This document shows, one piece after another, positions 20,784 to 31,562 of a DNA stretch of 64,000 nucleotides (positions are counted from its first letter, which is position 1; every line of letters begins with the position of its first letter). The DNA is from Jaminaea rosea. Its lineage: Eukaryota > Basidiomycota > Exobasidiomycetes > Microstromatales. Below the pieces are notes generated by a model. That model was not told where the DNA came from and ran no database searches. It saw only the letters and a list, made by a program, of their open reading frames with translations. Position numbers and translations under genes: made by a program. Where the stretch lies: assembly GCF_003144245.1 (NCBI RefSeq), contig NW_020289975.1:62001-126000 (forward strand), read 5' to 3'.

Positions 20784-23700
20784 CTACGTCTGCTGCTGAG
20801 CTAGACCCATCTCGCGATATGCAGCTGACAGTCCACTATTGACTGCGGCTGCTCCTGTCCCATTCTTTCCCTCTGCTCGACCAGCATTCATCGCAACACT
20901 AGGCGAAATAGCCCCCTCCCTGTCTCGTGATGGCGAGCGTCCCATCATTGCACTGCTGACAGAATTTGCCGACCAAGGTGGGGGCGTGGAGCGGGCGAGG
21001 TGCTGCATCGAGCCTGCACTCCCAGCCGGTGCCGCTGCGGCCGGCGTCGCTCCCGTCATGACTGCTTGATGTTGCACCCCTGCCCTCGCCGCAGCGGCCT
21101 GTTCGAGCTGCTCGGCCCTCTCCTGCCTCAGACGAGCAAAAGCCAGTCGGTGGTAAAGAGGCAAGGCTTGCACCATCTTGAGCCCGACAGATGTGTGCGC
21201 CGTCAAGCGGCTAAGCAGGTCACACGCCGCGTTGCGCACCGAGGACGAGGAGTGGTAAAGGCCGAGCGCAAGGGGTGTGAGTCCGCCGCTGTAGGAAGGG
21301 AGGTAGGAGAGGCTGTGCGCGGGCAAACAGCGGAAACGCAGTGGTCAGCAAGAGCTCACAGTGCAGTACAGGGGTACGCGGAGGGCACACTCACATCTCA
21401 AGAACCTGCCCCTCGCTCCTCACGTTCTTGGACAGCGTCGCGAAGATCAATCCCGCCTCACTGGAATGCATCGGCCTCCCTCTGCCTTTCAATCTCGCAA
21501 TCTGATGCCACACATCCACCTCGGTGATATTCGTCTCGCCTCTCGCAATCTTGGCGTCAAAGGCAAGCCAAGTCGCGTACCCGGGGGAGGAGCGGAACCC
21601 TTCTACCCTGCCCGCGTTGCAAGCCAACTCCCTCGCCTCGCCTTCCCGATCCCCAAAGGCGATCCCGCTTCCCAGCTGACCGTTGAGGTATGGCTGGTGA
21701 GGGAAACGCTCGAGCATGGAGGCCATCAATGCCGTCCCACCTGCTCCTCCCTCGACGCTCCCGCTCATCGCGGCTGGTGGATAGAACTGCTCCTCGTGTC
21801 TCGTCACCAGCCGCGTGAAATGCAGCGCATACTCCATCACCCTTGCCCTCACGTATTGCTCCGAGTAGCGCGCATTCACTGCTGCAGTGAGGTCCTCCAT
21901 GAAGAGGTTGTCTGGCGAGTCGTTGCGCCCATCTGGTATGCCGCCCGGTGTGGTAGCGCCCGATGAGGAAGACGCAAACGCCCCAAACTCACTGATGCCC
22001 CCACTGATGCTACCCGTCCCGCCCGATCGGTACGTTCGCAGTGAATTCCCGCCGGCTAAGGAGCCTTTGCGTAGGGAGACGCCGCCAATGCTGCTTGACG
22101 AGGGCCCATCGGAGGAAATGCCGCCACCGCCTGCGGTGAACAGGCCCGGGTCGATGCTCGAGTCGATAGAGAAGCTCGAGTGGTGCCCGTGCGTCGACGC
22201 ATCGTTCGAGAGGCCCATGGAGCCGTTGACGCTTCCTATGCCGCCGCCGGTGGTTGCGCCGATCGAACTTGAGCCGGCTCCCTGGCTGTTAAAGGCAGGG
22301 AGAGGGGCAGGCTCGATGTGTTTCGAGACGGTAATCTTGCCCGTTTCGATGTTGCAGAGGACATCCCAGCACCTGAGCTCCTCGAAGCGCGGGTTCGTTA
22401 CCCCAGCCACAAAGCCCTCTGTCTCCTCGAGCGTGTCAAGACTGATCAGGTTGGCGTAGGGATGGACTCGCTCCTTGAACCCCGGAATGACCCCACCGCA
22501 CCCGCTGCCTAGGGCGGATGCGGCTAGAACGTGTGATGCGACTGTGGCTGCGGGCAGGTTATGCCCGAGGAAGATGACGCGCTTGTAGGTTTGCAGAGCA
22601 TTGAAGAGAAGGGTGAGCGGATGGGTTTGGCTGCCGTTGCTGTGCAGGTGGGCGTGCAGGGGGCCGGCGGGCGGGTGGGAGGAGAAGGTTTGAAACAGGA
22701 GCGAGAGAGAGTACTGAGAGCGGGGCAGGAAGGGTCAGCATCACTGCCGAGAAAGGATCGGCCATGGGGCAACAGGGAAGCTCACCTCTCCAATCTCATC
22801 CTCCCACTCATCCAGCGGCCAGCGTATCGGAATGTCGATCTTGCCATACGGGATACTCGTCTCCCAAAGATGCGTATCCTTCGTCCCGCCGCCCCCATCA
22901 CGCCACGAAAATGGACTCGCTCTTCCCTGCTGAGCAGCATGAGATCGCACGGACACGACAGACGCCTTTCTTCCCATGGCTGGGCGCGAGCCATCTGACG
23001 CTATGCTGGCTGACGGCAATGGGAAGCGATCTGCAAACAGGTCCTTCCGGTCGCTACAGCGCAGGATAAGCTTCTGAGAGCGGCTGAAGGTGGGAGCGGA
23101 GCTGAGGTCGAGGGAGTTGATTGCCTCGTAGAGCTTAGTGAGGGTTGCTGGACCGGGGCTGTTAAAATACTCGTCGAGCGCGAGCAGGAGGATGGGCTAG
23201 CAAGAGCAAGAGATAGGGCTACGGTCAGCAACTTATTGCAACAGATCAATGCTGCATCACCTTCTCACCTTGAATACTCTGAGGCAAGGATGGCGCGACC
23301 CAATCGCGATAGCTTTCACCAGCGCGCCTCTCCTGACGCTCGCATCGTGCTTAGTGCGTACCAGATTGAGGACGTACGTGAGAGGAGGATGATTGCGGTC
23401 CCCTTGATCTGTCGCTGTCTTGGCCGCTCCCTTCCCCTTGTCGGTCAGAAAGAATGTCGTCCAATCCTCCGACCGAGCATGCGCCCCATCAGGCAACATC
23501 AGCTCCGCGAGCGCATGATCGTCGTGCCCCTCTACCAGTGCTGGGCTGGGGTAGACGTGCGCGAGGGTCGAGCCGCGATCGATGTCAAATTCTGCGAGAA
23601 GGACGAAAGAGCAATGCTCGCCCACGCTGCCGCCCTCTGAGTTGTTGTGGGCATGACTAGACGTTGACGCCTCCGCCGAAGCCGCGGACGCTGATACGGA

Positions 23701-23826
23701 GGCTCTCGAGGCTCGCGAGGGGGCGCGACTGGTCCTTGTCTTTGACGGGCCTGCGACCGGCTGCTGCTGCTGCTGCTGCTGCTGCGATGAGGATAGGGAC
23801 GATGAAGGAGAGGGCTCAGCCTCCAT
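20784..23826 (-). CDS. AFI1: AFI1-like DENN/polarity-axis protein
   Basis: The 938-residue product resembles Arf3-interacting protein 1, a DENN-family protein that links small GTPase signalling to cell polarity at the cortex. After a Ser/polyQ-rich start, the N-terminal uDENN part reads FVLLAEFDIDRGSTLAHVYP, then LAELMLPDGAHARSEDWTTF, which is the Afi1/AVL9-type signature. The central part contains WEDEIGE, a core segment YKRVIFLGHNLPAATVASHV, and a region beginning NPRFEELRCWDVLCNIETGK. Exons are 23269-23826, 22786-23196, 21395-22713 and 20784-21312 with introns of 72, 72 and 82 nt; all junctions keep the frame. A 200-residue Gly/Ser-rich disordered insert (about residues 470-600) lies between conserved blocks. 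The gene is divergent from the BTB/CAP-Gly gene. Identification rests on the N-terminal motifs; the C-terminal half is less certain. Confidence 0.75.
23761..23784 (-). repeat. (CTG)n / polyQ tract in AFI1
   Basis: Eight consecutive CTG triplets on the plus strand read CAG on the coding (minus) strand and give a polyglutamine run near the AFI1 N-terminus. Confidence 0.9.
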
Positions 23827-23956
23827 GGTGTCAAAGCGTGGCTGATGGTGATGAGGTAGGAAGTGAAAGATGTCTGTGCTCCTTGTTCCTGCTCCCGTTG
23901 TTCCTTGTCTGTCGACCCTGCCTCATCTCGCTCGATCCGCCTCCCGCCCACCCGCC

Positions 23957-24052
23957 GCCGCCTGCTTGCCTGCCTGCCGCTCGGCTGAATCCGAGTTGAG
24001 TGTTGGTTGTGAGATCGAGGAGCCGGGCAGGCAGGCAGGCAGGCGGGCGGGC
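23957..24052. repeat. GGCAGGCAGG inverted repeat in the AFI1-BTB divergent promoter
   Basis: The arms CGCCTGCTTGCCTGCCTGCC (within 23957-23985) and GGGCAGGCAGGCAGGCAGGC (within 24020-24052) are near-complementary over almost 30 bp with a spacer of about 35 bp. The sequence can fold into a strong stem-loop or cruciform. It lies between two divergent start codons (23826 and 24384), 557 bp apart. A regulatory role is possible but unproven. Confidence 0.6.
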
Positions 24053-24383
24053 GACTGGGACCACAGGAGGGAGCAAAGGGCCATTCGCCAGGGCTCCTCG
24101 GCACTTCTTCTTTTCATCACCATATCACACAGCCTGCCGATCAGCGTCGTCGACGATATCAACAAACCAGCACAGCATTACCCTCTTCGACAACAAGACT
24201 GCTCAATCGAGGGCTGTGATCCTCAGCGCACGCCCGAGTGCGTCATGGGCGACGACGAGGCCATTGCTTGCATTGATTTGAGCCCTTCGTCGCCGTCGCC
24301 AACACTCTCGCGCCGAGAGCGAGACCAACACTCAGACGAGCGAGCTCAGTGAGCTCAGCAATCCGCTTGTGTCTCACGTCGAC

Positions 24384-27300
24384 ATGGCCACCAGAGCATC
24401 AGGATCCGCAGTTGCCACCCCTCGACGTAGAATACTCCAGCAGGCCACTACTCCCTCCTCCTCATCTCCTCCTATCCCCTCCACTTCGCAAGCTCAGCAG
24501 CCCATCGAAGACCTGTCCCCGGAAAAGGTCCGTAATGATGCCACCGATGCCTGGTCAGACGACCTCAAGACCCTCTGCAACAATGCAGAGGAGCGCTTCC
24601 CGGATATCTCATGGACAACGGCCCCTCCACTCAGCCCGACCTCGAGCCCAAAGGCGGCATCTTCATCAGCAGGGCGAGGAAGCCGGGTCGTCTTTGCGCA
24701 TCGAGCTATTGTGCTTGCGAGAGCGCCAAAGACTTTCACGGCAAAGTACCTCGAGCTCCCTGCTGCGATTCGAGCGTCTGATGCCGAAAGCTCAGCTTCG
24801 CCGTCTGTGAGGCGTAGCAGTACCAGTAGCAGCATCAGCGGCAGTGGCAAGGTGACGGCCCCGACCAAGGCGAGCAGTGCGAGGACTACTGCGCCTCGCA
24901 AATCAGCATTGCGGCCTTCTGCTCCGCCAAGACTGCAAGGAACTCCAAGAGGGACTGCTCCCAAGGCATCGTCGTCGTCGTCGTCGATCCGCAAGCCAGC
25001 CAAAGCCACGTCCCCGCTATCCTCTCCACCTCTGCTGTCCCTCGCCTCAAGCGTCGACTCCATCCTCTCCACGCCAAGCGCAGCATCGACATCGAGCGAA
25101 GCAGGGACTGAGGTGCCGCTGAGCTCGGGCGATTTGGACTTCGGTCTGCTCAAGCGCAGCTTGACTTACATCTACACCTCCGAGACTACGGCCAGCGATG
25201 GCGATTTGGCGGATGCGCTGAGGGAAGACGCCCTGCCAATCGATGCATCCGCGCCTGAGCGTCTCGAGCGATTGAGGTCCGACATGTTCTCACTATGGCA
25301 AAGTCGCCACCTCGCGGACATCACAATACGAGTCGGCGGCTCTGACTCTAACCCCGAATCATCAGCCGATCGCAGCCCCCGTCCACGCGGTATGACCAAC
25401 CTCGCCGACCTCCCATCCTCATCTTCATCAGCAATCGCCCTACCCATGGAAGATGCCGGTGACGAGGAAACGGCAGGCGTCTTCTCTGCCCACCGCTTCG
25501 TCTTGGCCTCGCGCTCCCCTTACTTTGCAGCCCAGCTGCTGAGCGGCAGCTTCTCCGACTCTACGTCGCGCGAAGTCACTCTCCCGTCCCCACCCTTTAC
25601 GCCAACAGCCACGTACTTCACGCTGGGATTCCTCTACACGGGAGCCCTCTCCTTCTCACCGCGCACCTTCGACCTCACCACCGCATTCCAGATCTGGCGC
25701 GCCTCAGCCTACCTGCAAGTCAAGTCGCTCAGCTCTCTTGTGGGTTCGATGATCTTCAACGACTTTTGCCACAAGTTCGTTTGCGGCGCCAGCACGGCAA
25801 GTCCGCCTTGCACGACGTGCGTGAAGCGCGTACCGAGGACCCTGGCCTTCGCCGCGAGTCCAGACGTGGCTGATGCCACTCTTCGCGCTGCGGGATTGAA
25901 GGCTGTGGGTGGGCTTCATTTTGGAGCGTATTGGAGCAGGGAGGTGGGGGCAATGGATCCCTCTCTTCGCAGCAAGATTGTGGCCCAGATCAAAGCGCGC
26001 CTGAATCGCGAGGCCGGAAGTGTAGTGCCCGTCCTCTCGCAGTTGCTGAGAGTGGAGCGCATGCTCGAGGGAGAGAGGAGCAGTAAATGGACGGACAATC
26101 TGCGCGCCATGCTGGAGGCGATAGCGGAGCATGCCAAGCAGGCTCTGCTTGGTAATCTCGAAGAAGTAGTTGCCAGCTCAGAGTGGGATGGGATGATAGA
26201 AGGAGTCGGCCTTCTCACAGACGTTCTTGAACGCCTTCTCTCCATCATCACCTCGAGCCTCGCGGAGCGAAACGCTGCGCAGGTTTACTCCGTGCTGGTG
26301 GCACAGGTCCTCCTCAAGGGAGAGGAGGGTATGTCTCCCGGTCCGATGCGAGATCAAGTGGAGCTGGCTCGGCAGGACGTGCTAAGCTTTTTGAGAAAGA
26401 GATGGGTGAATGTCAGGGCGAATGCCGGATTCAATGGCTTGGAAAAGTGGCTGCTGAAGGAGATTGCGGGCGAGATCGAGGTACCTGCCGAGGAGCTGTT
26501 GCTTCCCGAGGACGACAAGGCTACCGATGGAGCAAAAAGTAAGACGGGCCTGAAGGCTTCGCCCACCAATCCTGCGGCGCGGCGAGCAACGGTACCCACA
26601 AGCACTCCGTCGCGCCGCCCAGCCGGGGCAGCTTCGCGTCCGGCGGTACGAGCGGACGAGGGTGAGCGCGAAGCAGGGCCTGTCAATCTCAGGGCGGCGG
26701 TGCTGAACAGGAATGCGGCCAAGAGCTCGGTCACTCATGGATTTCGGTCTGGCACGACGGCAGCCGCAACCTCTGCCTCAACGAGCTCTCCGTCGAGTAG
26801 TACGACAAGGCGGGGCGCGCCGGGTATTGCAGCAAGTAGGGCGACGCCTGCTCGCCCTAGCGCTCCTGCAGCCAGAAGACCGAGCAACGGCCCCACCAGC
26901 CCCTCAGCTTCCAGCGGTAGGGCAGCAACTACAACCTCGACACCTTTGACGGCAAGGCAAAGCCGCGGCTCGTCCCCACTCTCCTCTCCGCCGGATCGAC
27001 CATCACCGCTGCGGAAGTCGTCGCCTGCTGCAAGCGCGCAGTCAATTGATACGTCCACTGTCGGTTTGCAAGGTACTGCTGAGCCTGCAGAGACGCCTGT
27101 GCCACGCAATCAGCCTGAGACGCCAGCTGCGGAAGAGGCGGAAGCTGATAAGCCAGATTTCAGCAGCGAAGTTCCGGCAGCACCATCGTTGACTACCCAG
27201 CCAGAAGCCGCTGCCAAACCGGCAGAGCCTCTCGCCTCGGACACACCATCAACCACAGCACCTATCCCTGCGCCTTCATCGAACAAACCCGCCCGTCCAG

Positions 27301-30300
27301 CTTTAGGAAGTCGCGTTGCTGGTCTGGCAGCCCGCTTCTCCGGTCAATCACACACTGCTCCTGGCCAAACGCAGCGTCCCTTTCCGTCCGCGGCGAGTTC
27401 GAGCTCTGCTAGACTTCCTGGTAGGTCTAGGTCGAGCTCGCCGATCAAAGACAGCAAAATGAACAGAAGCGAGCATACGGGTACCGTGAAGAGGCCAGCG
27501 TCGAGGCCAGCGTCGAGGCCAAGCTCGAGACCAGCCTCGTCGGCCTCAACAGGCGGGGCAGGTGCCGCGTCACGAAGCTCAAGCTCGTCGAGGTCTAGAC
27601 AAGGGAGCAGAGCAGGATCGCCTGCTGTTCGCGCACCTGCACCCAAAACGCAGGGTAGCAAGTCGGCTGAGCGGAGCGCCGATGCAGTGCCATCAACTAA
27701 CGATGCGTCCACTAAAGTAAAGCAACCCGCCCTATCCTCCGATGGTCCTACCTCCTCCGCCTCCCTCACAAGCGTGCCCCTTCACCTCACCCCATCAGCC
27801 GCTGAGCCCTGGCAGCGAGGAGCCAGTGTGCCTTCATCCTCAGACGCTGCGGCGAGTTCCGCAGCCACAAAAGGACCATCTCACTCCGCTACGCCCTCTC
27901 GCGCCGCCTCTGTCGCGAACTTGGCCTCGTTGCGGGCGTCAGTGAGGAGGAGAAACGTTTCGATGATGGGGTCAGCGTCACGGGCAAGCCTGCCGCCGAC
28001 TGTGGCCGCGAGTAGTGAGGATAAGGAAGAGATGAAGGAGGAGGCCAAAGACCCCGCTCTTCAGGCGGACACCGGAAAGGAGGAGGAAGGAGAGGGGCAG
28101 GGAGATGAAAGTGCCGCGCCTGTCGAGAATAAAGGGGACGAGCCCATGTCCCCACCCCAGGTGCTCACGGAGGACGCAGACGAGGAAGGCGCTCATATGC
28201 CTAGCCAAGACGGCGAGGAGGCTGGGAAAGAGCAAGTAGCTGCGCCGTCTAGGGACGAGGAGCAAGGTGCACAAGAACCTCCTTCAAGGAGCATCACCCA
28301 CGATGCAGAGAGTGGCGCGCAACCTGAAGAAGAGGGCGCTTCCTCGATCCCCGACAACGGCGCCTTGGAGGACCTCGCTAGCGAGGCTCCGAATGACGTT
28401 CCCATTCCCACCTCGGAGGCAAACGAGTCTGTGGCAGATGCCGCGGTCACCATCGAGGACGAATCAACCGGCACCGCAGAAGCGAATGAGCCGCAGACTG
28501 ACCCAAATGAAGCGGCGGCGCCGGTGGAACCCCAGGCAGAAGAGACAGTCGAGTCTGACCCAGAGGAAGCTGCACAGCTCGAGCCAGCTGGAGAAGATGG
28601 AGTGCCTGCACTGCAAGCCTCACCAGAGATCGGCGATATCCCTGCGGCCCAGCTAGAAGCCTTCGATGCCAATTCGCTCCGCAGCCGGGACAGCAACGAG
28701 ACGCTCATGGTACCTCAAAGCGAAGGGCATGGCTTTCAGCAGGCAGACGAGCAAGAGCAAGAGCAAGACTCATCCACGTCGTCCTCCGAAATCGCGACCG
28801 ACCCAAACGACACATCCGCCTCCACGCTCATCGAGGACGCGGCTGACAGCAGCAATGGCTTCAGCAGCCCAGCGAAATGCGTCTCCCTCGCTCCTGGGCC
28901 ACATACTCCGAAAGCGTTGCGCAAGATGCCATTGCCGGGAGGCAGTGGAGATGACGTTGGAGAGGAGAGCCTCGACCGCACACCGAGGCCGAGCCGACCG
29001 GCCAGGCATCATGCTCCTCCGAAGCTAAGTGCCGATGACGACCCAGACGGCTCTGGCGCACCGTCTGCGTCTTCTTCCTCACCTCCGAGCAAAACCACCC
29101 GCCCGCCTCTGCGGATCCGCTCTCCCGCCAGCGCAACCGCATACGCCAACCACCTCGCAGCGGCCTTTCCCGCGGCGTGCCTTTCCATTGGCATACCCTG
29201 CCTCATCTGGCCCTCTGGCCCGCCTTTCCCGCCTCGTACGAGACTCAGGGCTTTGGTGAAATATATCGGCCCTGTGGAAGGCTATGCGGGGCCTATGGTG
29301 GGCGTGGAGGTCCCTATGCCACTGCCGCGGGCCTTGAGGGGGAGATTGGAGGGAGCTTTTGGTGATGGGTGTGCTGGTGGGGTCAGGTATTTCTCTTTGG
29401 CTAGGGGAGGGAGTGAGGTGGCCTCAGACGCTGCTTCGCTTGCTCCGAGTAGGACTTCGAGCATTGCATCGCGCGATCCGCACGACCGCTCTGGCGCAAG
29501 CACCCCGTCTACTACGCCCTTTCTCCCAGCCCCGCCGACCTTCAGCGACTCCAGCACACGAGCCATCAGTCCGGCTCCTCCATCCGCCGCAACTCAATCG
29601 GGCACGTCACGTCTCAGCGAGCACTTGGACATGTTCGCTCGAGCAGAGCGAGAGGCGCGACGGAGGCGTATCGCACGCTTGCATAACAGAGCTGCAGAGG
29701 TGCTAGCAGCAAGCGCGGCGAGTGCTTCGCTCTGGTCGGCTTCAGCGCCAGTGAGCCCCGAGCCTGATGACTTCACGATGCAACGAGACGGCCTGCCTCT
29801 AGGGAGTTCGTCCTTCTTCGCCAACGGGAGCAACAGAAGCATGAGCCTTGCACCGGGCAGTGGGATTGGCTTTCCGTCGGGCCCTTCCTCTATTCCCTTC
29901 GGCGGCCACGGCTACGGCTACAGCAACGGTCACCCAGCCTCCCGCGCGCCACCAGTCGCCCCCATCCCGCGATATGCGCCTGGCGTGCCACTGCGAATAG
30001 CGTCGGACAGTCTCGTCCCGACAAAGGCCACCACCACCACAGCCATGCAGCGCAACGCCTCGGCCACTGCCACAGCAGCAAATCTCGCCCCGTTCCCTTC
30101 AATGAGCCCGCCATCACCCGTCTCGTCGCTCTCATCGGCATCAACGTCAACCCGCAATGCAGGGCCCGCTTCCTCGGTCGCTTCCGCCTTCCTGAGTGGG
30201 TACGGCCTCGCTATCGAGCGCGAGCGGCGTGCCTCTTGGTCACCGGAGCTCGCCCTCGCCATGGCATCACGCAGTAATGCCACCTCCCCGCGCGGTGGGT

Positions 30301-30587
30301 CTACGACGGGGTTGAGCCCGCCCCACTGGAGGACGAATAGCACTGCCTCATCCACGCGCGCTACTGGCGTGGGACCAGGATCAGGGCTGGCCGCTCGTCG
30401 CCTCAGTCGACCAGCGAGCAGGAGTAGCAGGAGAAGTAGACGAAGCTCGATGTTCATGGCCTTTGGGGATGGACATGCCGATGAGGAGGAAGAGGAGGAG
30501 GACGAGAGAGACGAGCAAGGGTCACGTCCCGGGCTTGGATTGTTCGTTAGGCCTGATGAGGTCATGTGGGTTTTTGAGGACGAGTAG
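24384..30587 (+). CDS. Giant BTB/POZ + CAP-Gly protein
   Basis: A single-exon gene encodes 2067 residues from the ATG at 24384 (GACATGGCC). A first BTB-like fold is split: VVFAHRAIVLARAPKTFTAK at about 100 and LKRSLTYIYTSET at about 256 are separated by roughly 130 disordered residues. A clear second BTB follows at 304-460 (LWQSRHLADITIRVGG, FSAHRFVLASRSPYFAAQLL, YFTLGFLYTGALSFS). A helical region resembling a BTB-associated C-terminal domain runs to about 700. Then come about 900 Ser/Ala/Pro- and Glu-rich disordered residues and a CAP-Gly-like domain near 1615-1675 (ALVKYIGPVEGYAGPMVGVE, GGVRYFSLARGG). CAP-Gly domains bind microtubule ends or EEY/F tails, and BTB domains dimerise or recruit cullin-3. 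A microtubule-linked scaffold or E3 adaptor is an inference. The C-terminus ends in an acidic patch and VMWVFEDE. Confidence 0.75.
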   Translation: MATRASGSAVATPRRRILQQATTPSSSSPPIPSTSQAQQPIEDLSPEKVRNDATDAWSDDLKTLCNNAEERFPDISWTTAPPLSPTSSPKAASSSAGRGSRVVFAHRAIVLARAPKTFTAKYLELPAAIRASDAESSASPSVRRSSTSSSISGSGKVTAPTKASSARTTAPRKSALRPSAPPRLQGTPRGTAPKASSSSSSIRKPAKATSPLSSPPLLSLASSVDSILSTPSAASTSSEAGTEVPLSSGDLDFGLLKRSLTYIYTSETTASDGDLADALREDALPIDASAPERLERLRSDMFSLWQSRHLADITIRVGGSDSNPESSADRSPRPRGMTNLADLPSSSSSAIALPMEDAGDEETAGVFSAHRFVLASRSPYFAAQLLSGSFSDSTSREVTLPSPPFTPTATYFTLGFLYTGALSFSPRTFDLTTAFQIWRASAYLQVKSLSSLVGSMIFNDFCHKFVCGASTASPPCTTCVKRVPRTLAFAASPDVADATLRAAGLKAVGGLHFGAYWSREVGAMDPSLRSKIVAQIKARLNREAGSVVPVLSQLLRVERMLEGERSSKWTDNLRAMLEAIAEHAKQALLGNLEEVVASSEWDGMIEGVGLLTDVLERLLSIITSSLAERNAAQVYSVLVAQVLLKGEEGMSPGPMRDQVELARQDVLSFLRKRWVNVRANAGFNGLEKWLLKEIAGEIEVPAEELLLPEDDKATDGAKSKTGLKASPTNPAARRATVPTSTPSRRPAGAASRPAVRADEGEREAGPVNLRAAVLNRNAAKSSVTHGFRSGTTAAATSASTSSPSSSTTRRGAPGIAASRATPARPSAPAARRPSNGPTSPSASSGRAATTTSTPLTARQSRGSSPLSSPPDRPSPLRKSSPAASAQSIDTSTVGLQGTAEPAETPVPRNQPETPAAEEAEADKPDFSSEVPAAPSLTTQPEAAAKPAEPLASDTPSTTAPIPAPSSNKPARPALGSRVAGLAARFSGQSHTAPGQTQRPFPSAASSSSARLPGRSRSSSPIKDSKMNRSEHTGTVKRPASRPASRPSSRPASSASTGGAGAASRSSSSSRSRQGSRAGSPAVRAPAPKTQGSKSAERSADAVPSTNDASTKVKQPALSSDGPTSSASLTSVPLHLTPSAAEPWQRGASVPSSSDAAASSAATKGPSHSATPSRAASVANLASLRASVRRRNVSMMGSASRASLPPTVAASSEDKEEMKEEAKDPALQADTGKEEEGEGQGDESAAPVENKGDEPMSPPQVLTEDADEEGAHMPSQDGEEAGKEQVAAPSRDEEQGAQEPPSRSITHDAESGAQPEEEGASSIPDNGALEDLASEAPNDVPIPTSEANESVADAAVTIEDESTGTAEANEPQTDPNEAAAPVEPQAEETVESDPEEAAQLEPAGEDGVPALQASPEIGDIPAAQLEAFDANSLRSRDSNETLMVPQSEGHGFQQADEQEQEQDSSTSSSEIATDPNDTSASTLIEDAADSSNGFSSPAKCVSLAPGPHTPKALRKMPLPGGSGDDVGEESLDRTPRPSRPARHHAPPKLSADDDPDGSGAPSASSSSPPSKTTRPPLRIRSPASATAYANHLAAAFPAACLSIGIPCLIWPSGPPFPPRTRLRALVKYIGPVEGYAGPMVGVEVPMPLPRALRGRLEGAFGDGCAGGVRYFSLARGGSEVASDAASLAPSRTSSIASRDPHDRSGASTPSTTPFLPAPPTFSDSSTRAISPAPPSAATQSGTSRLSEHLDMFARAEREARRRRIARLHNRAAEVLAASAASASLWSASAPVSPEPDDFTMQRDGLPLGSSSFFANGSNRSMSLAPGSGIGFPSGPSSIPFGGHGYGYSNGHPASRAPPVAPIPRYAPGVPLRIASDSLVPTKATTTTAMQRNASATATAANLAPFPSMSPPSPVSSLSSASTSTRNAGPASSVASAFLSGYGLAIERERRASWSPELALAMASRSNATSPRGGSTTGLSPPHWRTNSTASSTRATGVGPGSGLAARRLSRPASRSSRRSRRSSMFMAFGDGHADEEEEEEDERDEQGSRPGLGLFVRPDEVMWVFEDE

Positions 30588-30717
30588 TGGAGGAGGGAGG
30601 GAAACGTTGACACTTGCTTTCATCTTTTTCTACGACGCTACGACGTCGCCATCTTTGTGTTTCCATCATACGACGCGATACCCTGTCATCTCAGTGCTGC
30701 AGACTCTTGACGAACAA

Positions 30718-30738
30718 TGATGATGATGATGATGATGA
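30718..30738. repeat. (TGA)n microsatellite
   Basis: Seven TGA/GAT triplets lie in the short convergent gap between the BTB/CAP-Gly gene and the DUF1764 gene. They are outside both spliced reading frames. Confidence 0.85.
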
Positions 30739-30773
30739 ATGATGACATTCTTCGCGTTTGACGTTTTCCTTGG

Positions 30774-31380
30774 TCAGAAGCCTGAATGACGGAGGAGCTC
30801 GATGGTCAGATCTCTCATCTCTTGGCCCCATCGTCGCCCTCTCATTGTACCCACAGCAATTACAATCAAAAGGACAGAGCGGTGTCCCCCCTCCATCGTT
30901 ATTCAGGCCCAATTCCTCTGCAGAATAGATCCTGTACCCTTCCTCCGTACGTGCCCTTCCATCATCTAGTCCGCGCGAGGATGTGAAGGCAGCCAACTCT
31001 GCGTCCTCCTTCGACTTGCCCTTCTTGCTCTTCTTGGCCGGAGGTGGCTTTGTGGTAGCGGACGAGGAGGCGGAGGGGGCAGCAGCTGAGGGGTCGTGGA
31101 CTACAGCTGGTGGCGGGCGAGCAGCAGTCTTCTTCGCTGATGATGATGATTCTGCGGGAGTCTCATCGAGCTTGTTCTTCTTCTCCTTCTTTTTCTTCTC
31201 CTTCTTGTCCGAAGTCTCTGCCGACTTGGACGATGACGCCTTTCCCTCCGGCTCAGACACTTTTGAGTCGTCGGCCTTGCGCTTCTTCGTCTTCGTCTTC
31301 ACTGGCTGCTTCACTTTTGCAACGCCTTTGGAGCTGCTTCCAGCCTTGTCAAGGCCGAATATTGCGTCGATCTCTGACAT
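30774..31380 (-). CDS. DUF1764-family protein with 8-nt terminal exon
   Basis: The 177-residue protein begins MSEIDAIFGL, continues with Lys/Ser-rich nuclear-type sequence (KTKTKKRKADD, KKEKKKKEKKNK) and ends with the DUF1764 signature EEGYRIYSAEELGL...GGGTPLCPFDCNCC. Family members normally stop right after CPFDCxCCF. In the genome the frame instead runs on for about 50 low-complexity residues to a stop at 30691. A 73-nt intron (30782-30854; donor GTGGGT, branch-like CTGAC 20 nt before acceptor TCATTCAG) joins T to GCTTCTGA, giving exactly NCCF and stop. Exons are thus 30855-31380 and 30774-30781. The function of the family is not established. The gene is divergent from NTR1, 182 bp away. 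Confidence 0.78.
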
Positions 31381-31562
31381 GGTGATGAGAATGAAGATGC
31401 GGGTGAGGAGCGAAGGCAAAGATGCGTAGTTGTCCTGAACAACTTTTTGCCGTTTCCGCTCGACCGACTGGGCGTCTCCACTCCCGTCCGTCCGCCGTCG
31501 ACCTCGCGAGCGGCTTGACCTCTGATCCATTTCATCACCCAACCCTCGTCTCGCTGCTCGTC
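31381..31562. promoter_or_regulatory. Divergent promoter between DUF1764 gene and NTR1
   Basis: Only 182 bp separate the two start codons, so the transcription signals of both genes must share this stretch. No TATA-like box is obvious. Confidence 0.45.
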
